Below, one piece after another: positions 1-8,835 of a stretch of DNA of 64,000 nucleotides. The position numbers and the translations under genes were made by a program. The notes under the pieces were generated by a model that saw nothing but the letters and a program-made list of their open reading frames with translations, was not told the DNA's origin and ran no database searches. How positions within the stretch are numbered: position 1 is the first letter of the stretch; each line of letters starts with the position of its first letter. Source of the stretch: Streptomyces canus (GTDB lineage Bacteria; Actinomycetota; Actinomycetes; Streptomycetales; Streptomycetaceae); NCBI RefSeq assembly GCF_041435015.1, contig NZ_CP107989.1, positions 2,914,001-2,978,000 of the forward strand, written 5' to 3'.

Positions 1-454
1 GCGCGGTGCGCAGGATCCGGCCGAGCGGCGACAGGACGCGTCCCGCCATCGCGTAGCCGAAGGCGAAGGCGATGATCGCGAGGCCGAGCAGGGCCAGCAG
101 TGAGCGGCTGAGGAGGTTGTCCAGGGCGTGCTGACGCTGGTCGTTGACGCACTGGTTCAGCGCGTTGTTGAGCTCGTCCGCTTGCAGCGGACTGCCCGAC
201 AGCTTGCAGACGTCACTGGTCACCCCGCCCGAGACGATCTTGAAGGGCAGGTTGCTCCCCACGTTCAACGCGTTCGCGGCCAGCAGGTAGATGATCGACA
301 GCAGCAGGATGCCGGCGATCAGGAACATGCCGCCGTACAGCAGCGTGAGCCTTATCCGGATGGTCGGGCGCAGCCACGGCAGCGGCGGTGCCGGCCGCCT
401 GGGGTCCCAGGTGGGCTTCGGAGGGGCCTGGGGAGGAGCGGGAGTCGAGGCCAC
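1..454 (-). CDS. cutS: CutS-type sensor histidine kinase, N-terminal part (cut by left edge)
   Basis: Only the first 151 residues are present; the gene runs off the left edge. They show a proline-rich cytoplasmic lead (about 1-30), a membrane helix (about 37-60), an extracellular loop of about 55 residues, a second helix (about 118-138) and the start of a HAMP-like segment. The kinase core lies outside the window. The loop holds two cysteines, C83 and C102, which could sense redox or disulfide status outside the cell (inference). The GTG start lies 6 bases after the stop of the upstream response regulator, so the two form one operon. The assignment rests on the CutR partner and this topology. 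Confidence 0.8.
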   Translation of the reverse strand, partial: MASTPAPPQAPPKPTWDPRRPAPPLPWLRPTIRIRLTLLYGGMFLIAGILLLSIIYLLAANALNVGSNLPFKIVSGGVTSDVCKLSGSPLQADELNNALNQCVNDQRQHALDNLLSRSLLALLGLAIIAFAFGYAMAGRVLSPLGRILRTA

Positions 455-460
455 GGGTTA

Positions 461-1114
461 TCAGATCCGGTAGCCGGAGCCGGGGACGGTGACGATCACT
501 GCGGGCTCACCCAGCTTGCGGCGCAGGGTCATGACGGTCACCCGCACCACGTTGGTGAAGGGGTCGGTGTTCTCGTCCCACGCCTTCTCCAGGAGCTGCT
601 CCGCGGAGACGACGGCGCCCTCGGAACGCATCAGCACCTCCAGGACGGCGAACTCCTTGGGGGCGAGCTGGACCTCCTTGCCGTCGCGGAAGACCTCGCG
701 GCGGTTGGGGTCGAGCTTGATCCCGGCGCGCTCCAGGACCGGCGGCAGCGGCACGCTGGTGCGCCGGCCGAGGGCACGCACGCGTGCCGTCAGCTCGCTG
801 AACGCGAAGGGCTTGGGCAGATAGTCGTCGGCGCCGATCTCCAGGCCCTCGACACGGTCGCTGACGTCGCCGGACGCCGTGAGCATCAGCACGCGCGTCG
901 GCATGCCGAGTTCGACGATCTTGCGGCAGACGTCGTCGCCGTGGACGAGGGGCAGGTCGCGGTCGAGGACCACCACGTCGTAGTCGTTGACTCCGATGCG
1001 TTCCAGGGCGGCCGCACCGTCGTACACGACGTCGACGGCCATGGCCTCCCGGCGCAGTCCGGTGGCCACCGCATCGGCGAGCAGTTGCTCGTCCTCGACG
1101 ACGAGTACGCGCAC
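461..1114 (-). CDS. cutR: CutR-type OmpR-family response regulator
   Basis: DNA-binding response regulator of the OmpR/PhoB family. The receiver domain covers about residues 1-115, with acidic pocket E7/D8, phospho-acceptor D51 and the conserved lysine in DDYLPKPF. A winged-helix domain follows (about 125-217) and ends in VPGSGYRI. I chose the GTG at 1114, which begins VRVLVVEDEQ, because AGGAAGGA sits just upstream and it gives 217 residues, the length I recall for CutR. A GTG eight codons further upstream is possible. The gene lies directly upstream of the CutS-type kinase, which should phosphorylate it. Confidence 0.88.
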   Translation of the reverse strand: MRVLVVEDEQLLADAVATGLRREAMAVDVVYDGAAALERIGVNDYDVVVLDRDLPLVHGDDVCRKIVELGMPTRVLMLTASGDVSDRVEGLEIGADDYLPKPFAFSELTARVRALGRRTSVPLPPVLERAGIKLDPNRREVFRDGKEVQLAPKEFAVLEVLMRSEGAVVSAEQLLEKAWDENTDPFTNVVRVTVMTLRRKLGEPAVIVTVPGSGYRI

Positions 1115-1527
1115 GTCGCTTGTCCTTCCTGTGTCCACCCGCGTAGCGCGCTTGGGGCACGCACGGGCAGGGGGCCGGGTGAGTGTTGGCCTCCATCCTG
1201 CCCTTTTCGGCCATAAGTCGGCTGTAAGGCGGGTGAGCGGCAGCTGAAAGACGGGTGTGAGAGCGGGAATGCGGGATTTTCTCGCGAGGTTGAGGTTTCC
1301 GTCGGAAGGAGCGGGGGGAGGACGGCTTTACACCCCGCGATCACGCTCTGCATGTGCCGTACCACCATGCGGCACGCCGCGATCCGCTTCCGCAGAGCGG
1401 GCGTGGGTGTCCGGCACCGTCGCCGCCCGGCAGGGCAGCGCTGGGCACCTACAGGAGACGTGATCGCCCCTTCCGAACGGCACACCCCCGTGCCACCGAC
1501 CCACGACCCAGGACGAGGGGGCGCAGC
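1115..1527. other. Intergenic region between divergent cutR and a small + gene
   Basis: About 410 bases without a convincing gene. It must hold the cutR promoter on the minus strand and the promoter of the small plus-strand gene. I see no clear operator, RNA gene or repeat here; translated stretches are arginine-rich shadows. Confidence 0.5.
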
Positions 1528-1692
1528 ATGGACGCATTCACCGCAGGACTTCTGCAGCGCATAAGGGCGACCGAGACCGATCTGACACGGGCTCGCAACG
1601 AGGGCGACGACTTCCTCGTCGAGGTGGAGCAGGGCGAGCTCGACGACCTGCGCCGCCTTGCCGCCGAACACGGTGTGGAGGTCAGCGCCTAG
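1528..1692 (+). CDS. Small conserved hypothetical protein (54 aa)
   Basis: A 54-residue acidic protein starting MDAFTAGLLQRI and ending HGVEVSA. It looks like one amphipathic helical segment rich in Glu, Asp, Arg and Leu, with no signal peptide and no cysteine. The ATG has a purine-rich GACGAGGGGG ribosome site about 8 bases upstream, and codon third positions are strongly G/C. It is monocistronic: cutR diverges upstream and a perfect 16-bp hairpin follows the stop. I do not recognise a function. Its position beside cutR is consistent with a short conserved Streptomyces gene. Confidence 0.65.
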   Translation: MDAFTAGLLQRIRATETDLTRARNEGDDFLVEVEQGELDDLRRLAAEHGVEVSA

Positions 1693-1716
1693 CGTCTGAT
1701 CGGCTTCGCGGCACGA

Positions 1717-1755
1717 CAGCGGACCCCCGGCGAATCCAGCGCCGGGGGTCCGCTG
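1717..1755. terminator. Bidirectional terminator hairpin
   Basis: A perfect 16-bp inverted repeat: CAGCGGACCCCCGGCG at 1717-1732 and its complement at 1740-1755, with a 7-base loop. It lies between the stops of the small plus-strand gene and the minus-strand IMPase gene, so it can serve both. Confidence 0.85.
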
Positions 1756-1803
1756 CGTCGGGGTCCGGACGCGTTCACCTCGTGTTCGTCCGGAGTCCGT
1801 CCG

Positions 1804-2619
1804 TCAGTCGTGCCAGGCGCCGAAGTCCTCCAGGAGCTCCTGGAGGGGCTCGAAGACCCCGGGGGTGCCGGCGACGGTGAGGCCGGGGTTCGGGCGCTCT
1901 CCGGGGCGGCCGCCGGTCAGGGCGCCCGCTTCCCGGGCGACGAGGTCGCCCGCCCCGTAGTCCCAGGCGTTCAGGCCCCGCTCGTAGTAGCCGTCCAGGC
2001 GGCCTGCGGCCAGGTCGCACAGGTCGACCGCCGCCGAGCCGCCGCGGCGGATGTCGCGGAGCAGGGGGATCAGCTTCCCGGCCACCTCGGCCTGGTGGGT
2101 GCGGACCTTCGTGACGTAGTTGAAGCCCGTCGACACCAGGGCCTGTTCCAGGGGCGGCGCCGGGCGGCACGTCAGCCTGCGCTCGCCCTCCCACGCGCCC
2201 GTGGCCCAGGCCCCCTCGCCTCGGACCGCGTGGTACGTCTCGCCGCGCATCGGCGCCGCGACGACTCCCACCACGGTCTCGCCATCCTGCTCGGCCGCGA
2301 TGGAGACGGACCAAGTCGGCAGCCCGTAAAGGTAGTTGACCGTACCGTCGAGGGGGTCGATCACCCAGCGGATCCCACTCGTGCCCTCGGTGGCGGCGCC
2401 CTCCTCGCCGAGGAAGCCGTCGTCCGGGCGGGCCTCGGAGATCAGGTCCGTGATCAGCTTCTCCGCCGCGATGTCCATCTCGGTCACCACGTCGATGGGA
2501 CTGGACTTGGTCCTGGCGACCGCGAGGTCGGCCGGGCGGCCGTCCCGCAGCAGAGCGCCGGCCCGACGGGCGGCCTCCTGGGCCAGCCGAAGCAGTTCCG
2601 CGTGCAGGGGGTCGGTCAC
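1804..2619 (-). CDS. Inositol monophosphatase family protein
   Basis: Mg2+-dependent sugar/inositol phosphatase of the IMPase (FIG) superfamily, 271 residues, the usual length. Metal-binding motifs are present: GEEGAATEG with the first-site Glu, WVIDPLDGTVNYLYG (the DPIDGT-type motif), and the distal LNAWDYGAGDLVAREAG (WDxAAG-type motif). The GTG start (VTDPLHAELL) lies 8 bases downstream of the ferrochelatase stop, with GAGGAG in the gap, so the two genes are probably co-transcribed. Substrate cannot be told from sequence; inositol-1-phosphate, histidinol phosphate and other sugar phosphates are all possible in this family. Confidence 0.88.
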   Translation of the reverse strand: MTDPLHAELLRLAQEAARRAGALLRDGRPADLAVARTKSSPIDVVTEMDIAAEKLITDLISEARPDDGFLGEEGAATEGTSGIRWVIDPLDGTVNYLYGLPTWSVSIAAEQDGETVVGVVAAPMRGETYHAVRGEGAWATGAWEGERRLTCRPAPPLEQALVSTGFNYVTKVRTHQAEVAGKLIPLLRDIRRGGSAAVDLCDLAAGRLDGYYERGLNAWDYGAGDLVAREAGALTGGRPGERPNPGLTVAGTPGVFEPLQELLEDFGAWHD

Positions 2620-2627
2620 GGGGCTCC

Positions 2628-3755
2628 TCACGCGTACGGGCTGTCGACGCCCGCGGCTGCGGGCTTGGCGGCACGGGCCGGGCAGCAGCCGACCGGACAG
2701 ACGTCGTGGTCGGCCCCGAGCGCGCCGAGGGCGCAGGGCGTGACCTCCTGCCCGCGCTCCACCCCGGCCCGCTCCAGGACCAGGTCGCGGACCGCGGCGG
2801 CGAACCGCGGGTCGTCGCCGACGGTCGCCGAGCGGCGCATCGGCAGGCCCAGCTCCTCGGCCTTGGCCTTCGCCTCCGTGTCGAGGTCGTAGAGGACCTC
2901 CATGTGGTCGGAGACGAAGCCGATGGGGGCGATCACCACGGCCGGGACGCCGGATCCGTGGCGCTCCTCCAGGTGGTCGCAGATGTCCGGCTCCAGCCAC
3001 GGGATGTGCGGGGCGCCGGAGCGCGATTGGTAGACGAGCTGCCAGGGGTGGTCGACGCCGGTGCGCTCACGGACGGCGTCCGCGATCAGCCGGGCGACCT
3101 CGAGGTGCTGCGCGACGTACGCGCCGCCCTCGCCATGGCCCTCGACCGGGCCGGAGGTGTCCGCGGACGCGTTCGGGATCGAGTGGGTCGAGAAGGCGAG
3201 GTGGGCGCCGTCGCGGACGTCCTCGGGGAACTCGGCGAGGGACTCGATCACCCCGTCGACCATGGGCTCCACGAAACCGGGGTGGTTGAAGTAGTGCCGC
3301 AGCTTGTCGATCTTCGGCAGCTCCAGGCCCTCGGCCTGAAGGACCGCCAGCGACTCGGCGAGGTTCTCGCGGTACTGGCGGCAGCCCGAGTAGGAGGCGT
3401 AGGCACTGGTGGCGAGGACCAGGATGCGGCGGTGGCCGTCGGCGACCATCTCGCGCAGGGTGTCGGTCAGGTAGGGCGCCCAGTTGCGGTTGCCCCAGTA
3501 GATCGGCAGGCCCAGGCCGTGGTCCGCGAAGTCCTTGCGCAGGGCGTCCAGCAGGGCGCGGTTCTGGTCGTTGATGGGGCTGACCCCGCCGAACAGGAAG
3601 TAGTGCCGGCCGACTTCCTTCAGGCGTTCCTTGGGGATGCCACGCCCGCGCGTCACGTTCTCCAGGAACGGGACCACGTCGTCGGGGCCCTCGGGGCCTC
3701 CGAACGAGAGCAGGAGCAGGGCGTCGTAGGGGGTGGCATCGAGCGCGTCTCGCAT
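2628..3755 (-). CDS. hemH: Ferrochelatase (coproporphyrin type)
   Basis: Inserts Fe2+ into the porphyrin ring in haem biosynthesis; in Actinobacteria the substrate is normally coproporphyrin III. The 375-residue protein has [12 protein letters not shown] at the N-terminus, the active-site stretch AFSTHSIP (catalytic His), YQSRSG and [17 protein letters not shown]. The C-terminal tail carries C341, C353, C357 and C358, resembling the cysteine cluster that binds a [2Fe-2S] centre in mycobacterial ferrochelatase, although the spacing differs. It is the first gene of a two-gene operon with the IMPase. A candidate iron box lies upstream, between this gene and the divergent MFS gene. Confidence 0.93.
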   Translation of the reverse strand: MRDALDATPYDALLLLSFGGPEGPDDVVPFLENVTRGRGIPKERLKEVGRHYFLFGGVSPINDQNRALLDALRKDFADHGLGLPIYWGNRNWAPYLTDTLREMVADGHRRILVLATSAYASYSGCRQYRENLAESLAVLQAEGLELPKIDKLRHYFNHPGFVEPMVDGVIESLAEFPEDVRDGAHLAFSTHSIPNASADTSGPVEGHGEGGAYVAQHLEVARLIADAVRERTGVDHPWQLVYQSRSGAPHIPWLEPDICDHLEERHGSGVPAVVIAPIGFVSDHMEVLYDLDTEAKAKAEELGLPMRRSATVGDDPRFAAAVRDLVLERAGVERGQEVTPCALGALGADHDVCPVGCCPARAAKPAAAGVDSPYA

Positions 3756-3832
3756 GGGTCGATCCTGTCATCCGGTGCTGACAGCCGGGAAACGGCGGGG
3801 TGACCACCCGGGTTCCCGGACCGTCCGACCAG

Positions 3833-3851
3833 GTGCGTTAGGGTCACCTCA
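3833..3851. promoter_or_regulatory. Candidate iron box (DmdR/IdeR type)
   Basis: GTGCGTTAGGGTCACCTCA matches the 19-bp IdeR/DmdR consensus TTAGGTTAGGCTCACCTAA at 14 of 19 positions by hand alignment, including GTTAGG and TCACCT. It lies between divergent hemH and the MFS gene and could repress either when iron is plentiful. It is weaker than the site at 30928. Confidence 0.35.
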
Positions 3852-3930
3852 CTCGTAAGCTGTATGAGGCGCATTCGCGCCTTACCACCCCTGCCCGAGC
3901 CGCTGCTCACCGGCCGACCGGAGAACCCCT

Positions 3931-5169
3931 GTGCCCAGCCCCTACCGCGCCCTGTTCGCCGCCCCCGGCTCCAAGGGTTTCGCCGCCGCGGGCTTCGTCG
4001 GCCGGATGCCGCTGTCGATGATGGGCATCGGCGTGGTCACGATGATCTCCCAGCTCACCGGCAGGTACGGCCTCGCGGGCACGCTGTCGGCCACCATCGC
4101 GCTGGCCGCCGCGGCGATCGGCCCGCAGGTCTCCCGGCTGGTGGATCTGCACGGTCAGCGGCGGGTGCTGCGCCCGGCGACGCTCGTCGCGCTGGTGGCG
4201 TCCGCCGGGATGCTGCTCGCCGCGCACTTCCGCTGGCCGGACTGGGTGCTGTTCGTGTGCGCCGTCGGCATCGGCTCGGTGCCGAGTCTCGGCGCGATGA
4301 TCCGCGCACGGTGGGCGGCCCTGTACCGCGGCACCCCGCAGCTGCACACCGCGTACTCCTTCGAGTCCGTCGTCGACGAGGTCTGCTTCATCTTCGGGCC
4401 GATCATCTCCATCGGGCTGTCCACGGCCTGGTTCCCGGAGGCGGGTCCGCTGCTCGCCGCCTGCTTCCTGGCGGTCGGCGTCTTCTGGCTCACCGCGCAG
4501 CGGGCCACCGAACCGGCCCCGCACCCGCGCGAGCACGACGGCGGCCGTACGGCCCTGCGCGCGCCGGGCCTGCAGGTCCTGGTGGCCACCTTCGTGGCGA
4601 CCGGGGCGATCTTCGGGGCGGTGGACGTGGTCACCGTGGCCTTCGCCGAGGAGCAGGGCCACAAGGCTGCCGCGAGCCTCGTGCTCGCCCTCTACGCTGC
4701 GGGGTCCTGCGTCGCGGGGCTCGTGTTCGGGCTGCTGCACTTCGGGGGACGGCCCGAACCTCGCTGGCTGCTGGGCATATGCGCCATGGCCGTGAGTATG
4801 ATCCCCCTCCTACTGGTCGGAAACTTGCCGTTTCTGGCCGTGGCGTTGTTCGTTTCGGGCCTGTCCATCGCTCCCACGATGATCACGACGATGTCCCTGA
4901 TCGAGCAGCACGTACCACGCGCGCAACTGACCGAGGGGATGACCTGGATCAGTACCGGGCTCGCGGTCGGGGTCGCGCTCGGCTCCTCCGTGGCCGGCTG
5001 GGTGATCGACGCGGCCGGTGCGCGCGCCGGGTACGGGGTTCCGGCGGTGTCCGGGGCCGTCGCGGTCGCGGTCGGTTTCCTGGGGTACCGCCGGCTCAGC
5101 AGGCCGGCTCCACGTCGGGGAGGCAGCGTTGAGCACGGCAGCGAGCGCGAAGAACGGCACGTGGCGTAA
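3931..5169 (+). CDS. MFS transporter (12 TM)
   Basis: Integral membrane protein of 412 residues with about 12 hydrophobic segments, of the major facilitator superfamily. There is a charged loop between helices 2 and 3 (VDLHGQRRVL, where the RxGxRR-type motif falls) and a hydrophilic central loop near residues 190-205 (RATEPAPHPREHDGGR). The GTG start (MPSPYRALF) follows GGAGAACCCCT. The 3' end overlaps the next gene by 41 bases, so the two are translationally linked. An exporter of a small molecule is most likely; the substrate cannot be read. The promoter faces that of hemH. Confidence 0.85.
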   Translation: MPSPYRALFAAPGSKGFAAAGFVGRMPLSMMGIGVVTMISQLTGRYGLAGTLSATIALAAAAIGPQVSRLVDLHGQRRVLRPATLVALVASAGMLLAAHFRWPDWVLFVCAVGIGSVPSLGAMIRARWAALYRGTPQLHTAYSFESVVDEVCFIFGPIISIGLSTAWFPEAGPLLAACFLAVGVFWLTAQRATEPAPHPREHDGGRTALRAPGLQVLVATFVATGAIFGAVDVVTVAFAEEQGHKAAASLVLALYAAGSCVAGLVFGLLHFGGRPEPRWLLGICAMAVSMIPLLLVGNLPFLAVALFVSGLSIAPTMITTMSLIEQHVPRAQLTEGMTWISTGLAVGVALGSSVAGWVIDAAGARAGYGVPAVSGAVAVAVGFLGYRRLSRPAPRRGGSVEHGSEREERHVA

Positions 5170-6448
5170 CTGGGGCGGCAATGTCGCCGCGCGTCCCGCC
5201 CGGGAGGTCACGCCCGCCTCGGTCGACGAGCTGGCGGATGCCGTGCGGAAGGCCGCCGAGGACGGTCTCAAGGTGAAGGCCGTCGGCACCGGTCACTCCT
5301 TCACGTCGATCGCCGCGACCGACGGTGTGTTGATCCGCCCTCAGCTCTTGACCGGCATCCGCACCATTGACCGGGACGCCATGACCGTCACGGTGGAGGC
5401 CGGTACGCCGCTCAAGAGGCTCAACATGGCTCTCGCGCGCGAGGGCCTGTCGCTCACCAACATGGGCGACATCATGGAGCAGACGGTCTCCGGCGCCACC
5501 AGTACCGGCACGCACGGCACGGGCCGCGAGTCGGGCTCGATAGCGGCCCAGATCAGGGGACTTGAGCTGGTCACGGCCGACGGCTCGGTCCTCAGCTGCT
5601 CCGAGAAGGAGAATCCCGAGGTCTTCGCGGCCGCCCGGATCGGCCTGGGCGCGCTCGGCGTCGTCACCGCGATCACGTTCGCCGTCGAACCGGTCTTCCT
5701 GCTCACGGCCCGCGAGGAGCCCATGAGCTTCGACAAGGTCACCAGCGCGTTCGACGAACTCTGGGCCGAGAACGAGCACTTCGAGTTCTACTGGTTCCCG
5801 CACACCGGCAGCACCAACACCAAGCGCAACAACCGCAGCGCGGGCCCCGAGAAGCCGGTGCCGCAGCTCCAGGGCTGGATCGAGGACGAGTTCCTCTCCA
5901 ACGGCGTGTTCCAGGTGGCCCAGTGGGTCGGCCGCGCGGTGCCGGGCACGATCCCCTCGATCGCGCGGATCTCCAGCAAGGCGCTGTCCGCGCGGACCTA
6001 CACCGACATCCCGTACAAGGTCTTCACATCGCCCCGCCGGGTGCGGTTCGTGGAGATGGAGTACGCCGTCCCGCGCGAGGCCGTCGTCGGGACACTGCGG
6101 GAACTGAAGACGATGATCGAACGCTCCGGGCTGAAGGTCAGCTTCCCCGTGGAGGTGCGCACCGCGCCCGCCGACGACATCACGCTGTCCACCGCCTCGG
6201 GCCGCGACAGCGCGTACATCGCGGTCCACATGGTCAAGGGGACGCCGTACCAGGCGTACTTCACGGCCGCCGAGCGGATCTTCACGGCGCACGAGGGGCG
6301 CCCGCACTGGGGGAAGGTGCACACGCGCGACGCGGAGTACTTCGCCGGGGTCTACCCGCGCTTCGGCGAGTTCACCGCGCTCCGGGACCGGCTCGACCCC
6401 GACCGTCGCTTCCAGAACGACTACTTGCGGCGGGTGTTGGGGGCGTAG
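5129..6448 (+). CDS. FAD-linked oxidase of the aldonolactone/alditol oxidase family
   Basis: A 439-residue VAO-type flavoprotein. The N-terminal FAD-binding domain has VGTGHSFTSIAATDG; its His matches the residue that covalently holds FAD in alditol oxidase. The pyrophosphate loop GATSTGTHGTG follows. The C-terminal ALO domain ends with HWGKVH and RFQNDYLRRVLG. It should oxidise a polyol or sugar lactone with O2 to give H2O2. The TTG start at 5129 is chosen because GGGGAGG lies 6 bases upstream; it lies inside the 3' end of the MFS gene, suggesting coupling and perhaps a transported substrate or product (inference). Confidence 0.85.
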   Translation: MSTAASAKNGTWRNWGGNVAARPAREVTPASVDELADAVRKAAEDGLKVKAVGTGHSFTSIAATDGVLIRPQLLTGIRTIDRDAMTVTVEAGTPLKRLNMALAREGLSLTNMGDIMEQTVSGATSTGTHGTGRESGSIAAQIRGLELVTADGSVLSCSEKENPEVFAAARIGLGALGVVTAITFAVEPVFLLTAREEPMSFDKVTSAFDELWAENEHFEFYWFPHTGSTNTKRNNRSAGPEKPVPQLQGWIEDEFLSNGVFQVAQWVGRAVPGTIPSIARISSKALSARTYTDIPYKVFTSPRRVRFVEMEYAVPREAVVGTLRELKTMIERSGLKVSFPVEVRTAPADDITLSTASGRDSAYIAVHMVKGTPYQAYFTAAERIFTAHEGRPHWGKVHTRDAEYFAGVYPRFGEFTALRDRLDPDRRFQNDYLRRVLGA

Positions 6449-6879
6449 CGGGACGGTCGAGGGACGCACGCGGGAAGCCAATAGTTCCGTTTCTGGTCAT
6501 TCCGTGAAGTACGCCACGTCCAAGATCCCGACAACCGCTCGACGAACGGCCGGACACCTTTTCTTGAACGAAGTTGAGTGGCGCGCCAATCCACGCACGT
6601 GGCCCAAATGGAGTACTGTTGCGAGCCCTGGGTACGGTCTCCCGCCAGGGCGTCCGTGGCCTTCAAGGGACGCCAGGAGGGGGCTAGTTGCACAGGGTGA
6701 CGGAGTTGGTCACTCAGCGTTGCGAATAAGTAACCGTGCCATAACGGCGATCCAGGGCCCGTGCCCGACACGCCGGGCAACTCGGCAAGGTTGTGGCAGG
6801 CTGCACCCGGGCAGGTCACACTCGACTAGCGGAAGCAGCGACGCACGTGACGTCGGCAGGCACCACCCGGGAGGTCCCC
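6449..6879. other. Intergenic region upstream of sepH
   Basis: About 430 bases with no supported gene. Composition is less biased than in the flanking genes, with AT-richer patches near 6540-6615 and 6715-6745 where the sepH promoter may lie. I see no tRNA, riboswitch or strong terminator. Confidence 0.5.
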
Positions 6880-7908
6880 ATGCCCGAACTGCGTGTCGTG
6901 GCCGTCTCGAATGACGGCACACGGCTGGTGCTGAAGGCTGCCGACTCAACGGAGTACACGCTTCCGATCGACGAGCGGCTGCGCGCAGCGGTGCGCGGCG
7001 ACCGTCCGCGCCTCGGCCAGATCGAGATCGAGGTCGAAAGCCATCTCCGTCCCCGCGACATCCAGGCGCGTATACGCGCGGGTGCCACCGCGGAAGAGGT
7101 AGCCCAGCTCGCAGGTATCCCCGTAGACCGTGTACGGCGCTTCGAGGGCCCAGTGCTCGCCGAGCGCGCCTTCATGGCCGAACGAGCCCGCAAGACCCCG
7201 GTCCGCCGGCCCGGCGAGAACGCCGGACCGCAGCTCGGCGAGGCCGTCCAGGAGCGGCTGTTGCTGCGCGGCGCCGAGAAGGACACCGTCCAGTGGGACT
7301 CCTGGCGCCGCGACGACGGCACCTGGGAGGTACTGCTGGTCTACTGCGTCGCGGGCGAACCCCACTCGGCGAGCTGGACCTACGACCCGCCCCGGCGGCT
7401 CGTCCAGGCCGTCGACGAGGAGGCACGCTCGCTGATCGGCGAGTCCGAGGACCTCGGCGCGCCGGAGCCCAGCTTTCCGTTCGTGCCGCGTATCGCACGG
7501 CTGCCGCGCGACCGTCCGCTGGACCGCGCCCTCGACCGGCCGAGCCTGCCCCCGGCAGAGCCCGTCGAGGAGACGGTCGCTGAACGGGACTCGCTGACCA
7601 GCCTGTTGGAGGCCGTACCGAGTTTCCGCGGCGACATGGTCGTACCGGAGCGGCCGTCCGAGCCGGCGACCGCCGAGGAAACGCCCGATCCGGAGCCCGA
7701 GGTGGAGGAGCCGCCCGCTCCCGCGGCCTCGGCCGGTTCCGCCTACGCGGACGTCCTCATGCCGCGTTCGGTGGCCAGCCACCGCGACCGCCTCATCGGC
7801 GCCACCGACCGCCAGGCCGAGGCGGACGGTGTCCGTCCGGGCCGCAGAGCGGCGGTCCCGAGCTGGGACGAGATCGTGTTCGGGACGCGGAGGAAGAAGC
7901 AGGAGTAG
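6880..7908 (+). CDS. sepH: Cell-division protein SepH
   Basis: A 342-residue protein matching SepH, the actinobacterial FtsZ-binding division protein (DUF3071). The conserved N-terminal domain runs from MPELRVVAVSNDG to about residue 170 and includes a helix-turn-helix-like segment (RDIQARIRAGATAEEVAQLAG). The C-terminal half is acidic and proline-rich (about 200-290), presumably disordered, and ends in a conserved basic tail, SWDEIVFGTRRKK. The ATG at 6880 follows GGGAGGTCCCC. SepH stimulates FtsZ filament assembly at septa. It is monocistronic, followed by a hairpin terminator. Confidence 0.93.
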   Translation: MPELRVVAVSNDGTRLVLKAADSTEYTLPIDERLRAAVRGDRPRLGQIEIEVESHLRPRDIQARIRAGATAEEVAQLAGIPVDRVRRFEGPVLAERAFMAERARKTPVRRPGENAGPQLGEAVQERLLLRGAEKDTVQWDSWRRDDGTWEVLLVYCVAGEPHSASWTYDPPRRLVQAVDEEARSLIGESEDLGAPEPSFPFVPRIARLPRDRPLDRALDRPSLPPAEPVEETVAERDSLTSLLEAVPSFRGDMVVPERPSEPATAEETPDPEPEVEEPPAPAASAGSAYADVLMPRSVASHRDRLIGATDRQAEADGVRPGRRAAVPSWDEIVFGTRRKKQE

Positions 7909-7925
7909 TCGGTCGTACGAGGAAG

Positions 7926-7952
7926 AGGGCCGCGCTCACCGAGCGCGGCCCT
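7926..7952. terminator. Terminator between sepH and the sulfurtransferase gene
   Basis: A perfect 12-bp stem, AGGGCCGCGCTC paired with GAGCGCGGCCCT, around a 3-base loop, followed by TTCTC on the plus strand. It separates two convergent genes. Confidence 0.8.
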
Positions 7953-7977
7953 TTCTCGTGGTCGGGACGGGGGCGGG

Positions 7978-8835
7978 CTACTGGGGATCCGGCCCCACGG
8001 CGACCGGGCGCTCCGGGTCCGAGGACCATTCCGACCAGGAACCGACGTACAGCGCCGCCGGGATGCCCGCGACCGCCAGGGCCAGGACCTCGTGGGCGCC
8101 GGAGACGCCCGAGCCGCAGTAGACGCCGACCTCGGTGTCGTCGCCGGCGCCGAGGGCCTTGAAGCGGGCATTCAGCTCCTCCGCGGGCAGGAACCGGCCG
8201 TCCGGGCCGACGTTGTCCGTGGTGGGCGCGGACCGGGCGCCCGGGATGTGGCCACCGACGCGGTCGATCGGTTCCACCTCACCGCGGTACCGCTCCCCCG
8301 CGCGCGCGTCCAGCAGCACCCCCGCGCGGGCCAGCGCCGCGGCCGTGTCGGCATCGAGGAGACCGTTCGCCGCGGGCACCGGCTCGAAGTCGCCCTCGGC
8401 AAGCGCCGGGCCGGGCACGGAGGACTGCAGCGGCCGCTGCCAGGACGGCAACCCGCCGTCGAGGACTCGCACGTCCGGGTGACCCGTCCAGCGCAGCAGC
8501 CACCACGCGCGGGCGGCCGCCCAGCCCTGTCCGCCGTCATAAACGACCACCGGCGTGCCCGAGGAGACACCCGCCCGGCGCATCGCGGCGCCGAACTCGG
8601 CGAGGTCGGGCAGCGGGTGCCGCCCGCCGGTGCCGGCCGGGCCGGCCAACTCCCGGTCCAGGTCAACGTAGACCGCGCCCGGGATGTGCCCGGCCGCGTA
8701 CTCGGCCCGGCCGTCGAAGGGCGGTTCACCGGCCGCCTTGGCCACGCTCAGCTGCCAGCGGACGTCGAGCAGGACGGGCGGGTTCGGGCCCGCCAGGTCG
8801 CTCGCGAGTTCGGATGCGGAGATGATGGCGTTCAT
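7978..8835 (-). CDS. sseA: 3-mercaptopyruvate sulfurtransferase (two-domain rhodanese)
   Basis: A 285-residue tandem rhodanese. The first, inactive domain (about 1-140) has VVYDGGQGWAAARAWWLLRWTG; the second carries the active-site loop YCGSGVSG with the catalytic cysteine. The CGSGV form is typical of mercaptopyruvate sulfurtransferases, whereas thiosulfate enzymes usually have CRxGxR. It transfers sulfur from 3-mercaptopyruvate to thiol acceptors or cyanide. The ATG at 8835 (MNAIISASEL) is preferred because AAGGA sits 8 bases upstream; an ATG three codons earlier is possible. It is divergent from the VOC gene. Confidence 0.85.
   Translation of the reverse strand: MNAIISASELASDLAGPNPPVLLDVRWQLSVAKAAGEPPFDGRAEYAAGHIPGAVYVDLDRELAGPAGTGGRHPLPDLAEFGAAMRRAGVSSGTPVVVYDGGQGWAAARAWWLLRWTGHPDVRVLDGGLPSWQRPLQSSVPGPALAEGDFEPVPAANGLLDADTAAALARAGVLLDARAGERYRGEVEPIDRVGGHIPGARSAPTTDNVGPDGRFLPAEELNARFKALGAGDDTEVGVYCGSGVSGAHEVLALAVAGIPAALYVGSWSEWSSDPERPVAVGPDPQ

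Noticed and set aside
1139..3000. Long arginine/proline/glycine-rich open frames opposite real genes throughout the window
   Set aside because: These are the usual shadows of high-GC coding sequence: wrong third-position bias, no ribosome sites and no homology.
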